Below are positions 58,409-64,000 of a stretch of 64,000 nucleotides of DNA, in pieces (the stretch's first letter is position 1; each line of letters starts with the position of its first letter). The notes beneath the pieces are model-generated. The model was given only the letters and a program-made list of their open reading frames with translations. It was not told the origin of the DNA and ran no database searches. The stretch spans positions 3,534,001 to 3,598,000 of the forward strand of contig CM055834.1 in assembly GCA_029582265.1 (NCBI GenBank), read 5' to 3'. This DNA is from Zoroaster sp. YZ-2022. Lineage: Eukaryota; Echinodermata; Asteroidea; Forcipulatida; Zoroasteridae. The position numbers and the translations under genes are program-made.

Positions 58409-58662
58409 TATGTGTATGTTTATTTCGTGCATTTTGCCTTTGAGAAAGAGCCTGCTAATTTCGAAACGTAAGGCGAATAACTACTACTTTGCATTTATAC
58501 TACAGGTCCTTTAGGTTGTAAAAAGTTAGCAACAGCTAATTCTCTATGTCCTTTTAAGGCGTAGTTTTGTGCCTGCTGTTGAACTCCCTGGAAGACACAT
58601 ATCTGTTAGGATTATGGACAACACTTTTGATCATCATTATAGAGTGTATACAGAACACGTTA

Positions 58663-59640
58663 AGGCCCTGTCACACCATGGCGTATGGCCTGAACGTATA
58701 CCGACGTATACAAAAAATAGCTCGAAAATTGTCAGAGTCCAAGAACGTCCAACTTCCCAACGAATTGCATCTGAAAAGACGACATCGGTGTTGGAATGGA
58801 CGTATCCATAGCGTATCCATAGCGTTTTTAACGTATACATAGCGTATGACTAACGTATTGATAGCGTATCACTAACTTATAACAAACTTATGACAGCGTA
58901 TCACAGCGTATGCGAGCGTATGACCAACGTATGCTTAACGTATTCGTAGCGTATGTCTGCCATGCTCTCTGATGATGATGGGTTGATGATGGGTTGATGT
59001 GTTCAGCACGACAGACCATGAAGAAGTGAGGATGAGTTACTCAAGGGACCCATATATATATACTCAAACCCCCCATAAGTTCCCAAAACGCCGAATGCTC
59101 GCTAGCTGTACGGCACATACGCTAGCTGTACTGTAGAAACACGTTATATACGTTACACGATCGCCAGGCATAAGTTGTGCATAAGGTGGATACGTCAGAA
59201 TACGTCGAGACTCGTTGGAGATACGTCAGGCATAGGTTAGACATACGGCACATATACGTTATCAACTCGTTATCACTATCCGTTGGCTGTACGTTTCCCC
59301 GTCAGCCGACGTACATCAACGTATACCAACTTACGAGTAACGTACCTCTAACGTATGTCAACGTATGTCTAACGTACCACGAACTTACCGGGAACTTATG
59401 CAGAACGTATTAAGCACACGTTGAGTACGCCGAGAAATGTTGAACATGCTCAATAATTTTTCGCGGGCTCGACGTGTTCCAAATTTTCACAGCGTATCAC
59501 AGCGTGCTCTTAACGTAAACGACGTATCCCCAACTTACCCCTAACTTATATCAGCGTACACCAACGTACACCAACGTATTTTCGATATTTCGCATACGTT
59601 GGCATACGTTCAGGCCATACGCCATGGTGTGACAGGGCCT
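58663..59640. mobile_element. PIF/Harbinger-like MITE with TTA TSD
   Basis: A 978-bp element flanked by TTA (58660-58662 and 59641-59643). Its inverted termini are identical over 37 bp, starting AGGCCCTGTCACACCATGGC. A 3-bp TTA duplication is the signature of PIF/Harbinger. The interior is full of GCGTATG/CATACGC and AACGTAT/ATACGTT words in both orientations, forming extended arms, with no transposase. It lies in intron 10. Confidence 0.85.
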
Positions 59641-59841
59641 TTAGAGAGACATGTTTTTGACAGTTCTAACGAGTCTATATTTACTGAATGAAACAAAAAT
59701 AAACGAAATACCAGCGAGTGACCTCTAACTGTCACCGCACGTACCACTAATTACAAACCAAGATATGATAATTACTTGAATCAAGAAGACTGTATTCACT
59801 TTTGTACAGAAATATAAATGATTGTATTTGTTATTAACCAG

Positions 59842-59987
59842 TGGTGTAGAGGGGGATTATGTGTAGATATCAAAGAATCGCCCAATCCAATTCACGGTGA
59901 CTGGGGTTCGTGGAGTGAATGGTCTCCTTGCTCATTCAGCTGCGGTGGCGGTGTGGCCATCAAAGAAAGACACTGTGACAATCCATG
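59842..59987 (+). CDS. ADAMTS exon 11: TSP1 repeat
   Basis: Acceptor TTATTAACCAG at 59841, donor CCATG|GTAATA at 59987. Encodes residues 547-594 plus two bases. WCRGGLCVD ends the disintegrin-like domain. The central thrombospondin type 1 repeat begins at [17 protein letters not shown] (residues 567-583), with the WxxWxxW tryptophans (567, 570 and 573) that are C-mannosylated in this domain type, and CSxSCGGG, whose Ser is the usual O-fucosylation site. It continues [10 protein letters not shown] into exon 12. Confidence 0.96.
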
Positions 59988-60429
59988 GTAATATTCTTTA
60001 TTATTCTAGGTTTGTAGTTGTTTTGTTGATTGTTGAGTATGCTGTTTGTCAATGACTTTATTCACTTTTTATAACTTATTAGGCACCCATGATACCGACT
60101 AAAATAACATTTGTCTCTAAAAATATGTTTTTTAGTTGTAAAAAACACCTGTCCTCGCGGATTCTTCAGCCAATTCGTAAAAAGTCCAACTAATCATTAT
60201 GTATGCAAATCATATGCGACACGTCATCAGAGGAAGTAAAACCATGTCCGTGGTTAGCAGCATGCATAATGTGCTGTACGCGTTAGTATAATAAACGAAG
60301 GCTTGTTCGTTAGGATAATTAGTTCTAATATGTTGTCGTTATTATCTGGAATTTTGTTTTAGATTTTGGTCATGATGTTTGATAGACGGTCATAGACCAG
60401 AACATGCTCATAATGTGTGACTGGAGGCT
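59988..60429. other. Intron 11, first part; nothing recognised
   Basis: AT-rich, no repeat or coding structure seen. Confidence 0.5.
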
Positions 60430-60830
60430 GACCCCTACTACGGACCCCTATTTCTATATCCAAAGTCCACCTCGCCCCAGACTGAGGGATCTCCTACATC
60501 CTAAGTCATCCACCCTCCCTCCTCTGTGCTTATTATTAACTGATTCAGTTCAGTGAGCACACACTCCTTCCCCCACACTCTAAGATAATAGCTCCACCTA
60601 CAATGCTCTAATCCCCTAGCTTCCTTGTCTTCGCGCTAATCAGCAGCAGTCTACTTAAGGGGCGAATTCTCCCAGAGTCCGGCATTCTCCTGAAGACGAT
60701 CAGAGCATTTCTAATCGAAACATCGAGTTGTAACCAACTAGTTCTTTTCAGAACCACTTACTACTCAAATTTTGGAATCTCAGTTATTTTTTCTCCACTT
60801 GCCGCGATGTTAACAAATAGTCTTTTTCCA
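60430..60830 (+). mobile_element. Penelope-like element fragment (family A2), 3' end
   Basis: 5'-truncated copy holding only the 3' untranslated region: GACTGAGGGATCTCCTACAT, GATTCAGTTCAGTGAGCACA, AGAGTCCGGCATTCTCCTGA and the terminal GTTCTTTTCAGAACC. The hammerhead-like core is at 60690-60720, with one mismatch in its hairpin. More diverged than the nested copy. Confidence 0.82.
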
Positions 60831-61296
60831 ATTTTGAGAAAATTTATTTTTTACAGAATTTCAGCGTGATTTTGAGTAAACATGGCAATTTTATTCAGAT
60901 TGCTGAGGACCTTATCTATTGAAAATAAAGGCTTATAAATTTCAACGAGTGGTGGGTAAAATGGTCTATTTTAAAGAAACTTGTTAATTTGATCGCAGAT
61001 CGGTCAGCTAGTCATGAGAAGTCCACCATGTATGTCTACCAATAGCTTTATGGGCCACTTTTGAGTATGTTGCAATAGCCTATATGCATAAGGAATTAAT
61101 AAATTCATTTATATTACGCCAGTTTTACCTTCCCTTTCCCCCATCCACTGCCGATGTGGAATAATAGAAAATTATCTAACGATCACATGAATACAATACT
61201 TTTCCATGCTTTCGTTGTAGTCTATATTGTTAGGACAGTGTAATTTTGCTTGCCTACGTTTCGGTCTTATAACCTGACCTTCTATTGTATTGACAG
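60831..61296. other. Intron 11, last part; nothing recognised
   Basis: No repeat family or coding signal seen. Confidence 0.5.
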
Positions 61297-61360
61297 GCCA
61301 GCTAACGGCGGAAGGTACTGCGTCGGTGAACGCAAGATGTACGCCATATGCAGTCGGCAG
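61297..61360 (+). CDS. ADAMTS exon 12: end of TSP1 repeat
   Basis: A 64-base exon, acceptor TGTATTGACAG at 61296 and donor CGGCAG|GTATTC at 61360. Residues 595 (split Trp) to 616: PANGGRYCVGERKMYAICSR then Q. NGGxYCxGxxxxYxxC matches the second half of the ADAMTS central TSP1 repeat with its two conserved cysteines. Ends in phase 0. Confidence 0.93.
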
Positions 61361-62276
61361 GTATTCTGTAAATTATATCTAATGCATCCTATTATGCTAT
61401 GTAAGTAAGTTAGAAGACAGCAATTAACTTTATGAAAGAAGAAAATCAGTTTAAGACAAGTCAAAAACTGTATTTATCTCATTTGTGTGTGTTGCATTTG
61501 TTTGGCAACCACACTGTATAAATTATTAACGAACTTTACACAGATCACAAAATAGTAACATCTTAAGTGTCTGATAAGTCCTTCTCCAATAGTTTAGGAT
61601 TTCCAAAAAGGTCTCTCCAGACCCTCCGTTTGTTAGCGATGTCACGAAGCAACATTAAATATAAAAACGTCTTGTGTAAACTAAACATTTTTTTAAATAA
61701 ACTTGTTTTGATGTTCATAAAGTGTTATCCCCTATAAATCATTTGTTATCTAAGTTTTAACGTCATGATGTGCCATTGTGTCTTACACAAACGTGTTTTG
61801 GTATAAAACTAAATACCACAACGCAAACAAACGTGTCTATAAAGGCAGTGTTAATCACGAAGGCATACATAAACACATCCATTTACAGTGAACACATTTT
61901 TGCGAAATAAAGGATTACAGCTGTACACGTTGGATTACACAAATCTTAATATTTCATTGAAGGACTTTACATATATATAATTGAAGGTGGTAATATCACT
62001 TAGTGTAGAGTTTATTATGGTATCACATATCCCTTAAAATAATGTATTTTTCTGAGATGCAGTCATCAAAAACAATAATATTTTCGCATTAAAGTTTAAT
62101 AAGAATAATGATTATAAGCAAAATTGAGAGTAATGTTGTCATCGAATTTTACACTTTTGCAACAAAATGTACAAATTGAGCTGATTTTTTTACAGGTTAG
62201 ATGTTACTTATTAATTATCTTGTATGTATATAATTATATTGTTTGATATCTTAATACTATTTCCTAAAATAATTAG
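61361..62276. other. Intron 12; nothing recognised
   Basis: AT-rich; no element or gene identified. The minus-strand frame at 61282-61464 is antisense to exon 12 and not supported. Confidence 0.5.
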
Positions 62277-62382
62277 GCATGCCCAGAAGGTAGTACGCCA
62301 CCACGTGACGCACAGTGCAGTAGTTACAATGGTCTGGCTTACCAAGGGAGCTTTTTTCAGTGGATACCTTACTACAAAGAAA
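62277..62382 (+). CDS. ADAMTS exon 13: start of Cys-rich domain
   Basis: Acceptor AAAATAATTAG at 62276 (weak pyrimidine tract), donor GAAA|GTAAGT at 62382. Residues 617-651: ACPEGSTPPRDAQCSSYNGL then AYQGSFFQWIPYYKE. The CPxGxxxxRxxQCxxYN pattern followed by a W(I/V)PYY segment opens the ADAMTS Cys-rich domain. One base carries over. Confidence 0.93.
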
Positions 62383-63369
62383 GTAAGTAATTAAAATCAA
62401 GAATCCCATCATTATGTTGTATCAAACATGCCCCGCCCGTCCTAGGGAACGGTGAGAACTCGGTCCCGTCGCCCACGTTGCCATTCACTTGCCTAATTAA
62501 CATTGCATAATGAACCTTTGGGAAGTTTGACCAAAGCGTAAGCATAACTCTATCTCTTCGTAAGTAGATGCGTCATACGCGCGCATTTTGAAAGTACGCG
62601 CTTTCGGTGTTGAACTTTTAGCTCCAAGGCAAGAATATTTCACTGTGTAGGCTGAGAACACAATTGTATCGCTGAAATGATAGCCATTAGTATGAATCCA
62701 ATCTTTTGCAAAACATACCGGTACATCACAATAAATTATAACATTTAACGATTTAATGCATTTTTATACGTAAACAGAATTATTTTGAAAGAGAGGTGGC
62801 TTAAGTTGAAAATTTGAAATTACGTCACACTTACCAACCAGATCGGTTATTTCGTGCAGTTTGATGTGCCAATTCTTTGTGATCTCAATTTTTGCACGCA
62901 TTCCCAGGTGGGGATTATTTCCCCCAAACACCGCTTAAAATAACACTTTATGGACCATTTTATCTTCTGCCTCCTTTTTTAATAAAAATCGGCAGGCTAT
63001 GGGGGCGGGCAGCAGATGGAGTCAAGGACAGTATACATACCATCACACACAAAGGTGTGAATACTATAGCCTAGGTTGGACCATAGAGAAAGGTTGGACT
63101 ATGGTTGGATTTACTTTACGATTCAGTGTACACACAGAGTCATTACTTTGATGAGCCTAATACACTTTTTAAAGGGTTTTTTAAGTGCACTTACAGTTTA
63201 TACAGATCAATACATAGAATTCAATTTAATTTGCATGCACGTATAGCTCTAAATTAAGAGCATCTCTGACAGAATGATTTCAGTGTATGAAGTTTGACCA
63301 TTGAAATCTAAAACGTGTTATTATTCTTTTATTTTATTAAATGACCGATTTCAACTCTGTTGAACACAG
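62383..63369. other. Intron 13; nothing recognised
   Basis: No repeat family or coding structure recognised. The short + strand frame at 62892-63074 has no supporting context. Confidence 0.5.
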
Positions 63370-63503
63370 ATGCATTATGTGAGCTGCACTGCAGACCGCT
63401 GGAAAAGAAGTTCCTGCTTCCACTGAAATTCTCCCCAACGGTGAAGGATGGCACGCCCTGCACTGAAGACTCCAGGGATTTATGCATTGGGGGAATTTGC
63501 TAT
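63370..63503 (+). CDS. ADAMTS exon 14: Cys-rich domain
   Basis: Acceptor GTTGAACACAG at 63369, donor TGCTAT|GTAAGA at 63503. Residues 652-696: NALCELHCRPLEKKF, LLPLKFSPTVKDGTPCTED and SRDLCIGGICY. CxLxCRP, DGTPC and the DxCIxGxC closing motif are the core of the Cys-rich domain, an exosite for substrates in the family. The exon ends in phase 0 at a good donor, so at least one further exon must lie downstream of the window. Confidence 0.95.
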
Positions 63504-64000
63504 GTAAGAATTTGAGAAATCATTTCTTTGGCAATTAGATATTTATTTATTTAATTTGTTTTGGGTTCAACGCTTAACTAGGCCTATACTAATTTCATAT
63601 GGCTGCGTGTGCCTTTTTAAAGAAAAAGTTGACAATTCTTGGTGGAGATTTAATACCGCTAGGTAAGGCCGTTCAGATGATTGTCCAACCATGTTAGGCC
63701 TTCATTTGTCCAGGGGCGAAAAAGTGAGTCTAGACGGCTCCTTTTCATCACCATCACCATTTCGAGCTACACCTCTTGAAATTGTCCGTTTTTTTTTTAC
63801 TACTTCTTCTTCAAAAAATCTTGTCTCACGAACTACAAAGATATTTTCACAATCTTTGCATCATCTTAAAGATCTTGAATTGTGTGACATTTCGTTCACA
63901 GACATGACCCCAATCTGACCTCTCCTTCCTGTCGAAACCGGAAGTGAAATATTTCAAAAAATCATATCTCATGAAACACAGAAGATATTTTCACAATCTT
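63504..64000. other. Start of intron 14; nothing recognised
   Basis: Intronic by position, with one TAGGCCTA palindrome at 63579-63586. No further exon seen before the window ends. Confidence 0.5.

Larger units (their letters stand above)
14062..63503 (+). other. ADAMTS-family metalloprotease gene (14 exons, 3' incomplete)
   Basis: Gene model assembled by eye from fourteen + strand exons: 14062-14155, 21431-21813, 37969-38179, 46242-46444, 47154-47237, 49840-49964, 52257-52406, 53154-53300, 56392-56536, 57849-57944, 59842-59987, 61297-61360, 62277-62382, 63370-63503. They sum to 2088 nt, exactly 696 codons, with phase preserved at all thirteen joins and GT-AG at each intron. The product is a secreted zinc protease with propeptide, furin site, reprolysin catalytic domain, disintegrin-like domain, TSP1 repeat and the start of a Cys-rich domain. 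ADAMTS enzymes cut extracellular matrix proteins. By recalled similarity the catalytic domain looks closest to the ADAMTS7/12 and 16/18 groups, but subfamily is not settled. The Cys-rich remainder, spacer and any further TSP1 repeats lie beyond the window. Confidence 0.93.

Overview
This is a window of animal nuclear DNA. Intron-split coding exons with GT-AG junctions sit among dense, mostly decayed retroelements, MITE-like DNA elements, tRNA-derived SINEs, micro- and minisatellites. The mix (L2/CR1-like LINEs, one carrying a 2A-like NPGP motif; Tx1-like and RTE-like LINEs; several Penelope-like elements with GIY-YIG domains; Kolobok-like and PIF/Harbinger-like DNA elements) fits a marine invertebrate, most plausibly a non-vertebrate deuterostome such as an echinoderm, hemichordate or lancelet. 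The species cannot be named from sequence alone. Most long open frames belong to transposons or are readings of tandem repeats.

The main host gene is on the + strand. Fourteen exons (14062 to 63503) encode the first 696 residues of a secreted ADAMTS-family metalloprotease, and the reading phase closes at every junction. In order they give: a signal-peptide mini-exon behind a possible TATA box; the propeptide with a Cys-switch-like CG; a six-arginine furin site; a reprolysin domain with an HExxHxxGxxH zinc site and Met-turn; a disintegrin-like domain; one thrombospondin type 1 repeat; and the start of the Cys-rich domain. The 3' end lies beyond the window. Introns 1 to 3 are large and hold most of the transposons.

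Layout: 1-13.1 kb is intergenic (SINE, 5'-truncated L2-like LINE, Penelope-like copies, SINEs). 13.8-14.2 kb is the ADAMTS promoter and exon 1. Intron 1 holds an RTE-like LINE, a TTAA-flanked Kolobok-like element that keeps a THAP-domain exon, and a Penelope-like fragment. Intron 2 holds an 18-copy 52-bp minisatellite, a Penelope-like element interrupted by a second one, a tandem tRNA-derived repeat and an almost full-length L2-like LINE. Intron 3 holds an inverted-repeat (foldback) element built from CATTACGTCCG blocks, a nearly complete Tx1-like LINE and a MITE. Introns 5 to 13 are shorter and contain more MITEs, exon 6 flanked by 75-bp direct repeats, tRNA-derived repeats, a TTA-flanked Harbinger-like MITE and Penelope-like scraps.

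The transposons do not form a pathway with the protease gene. They are its intron filling, and several bring splice-like, hairpin-forming or ribozyme-like sequences into its transcript. All calls come from reading the sequence; no database search was run.
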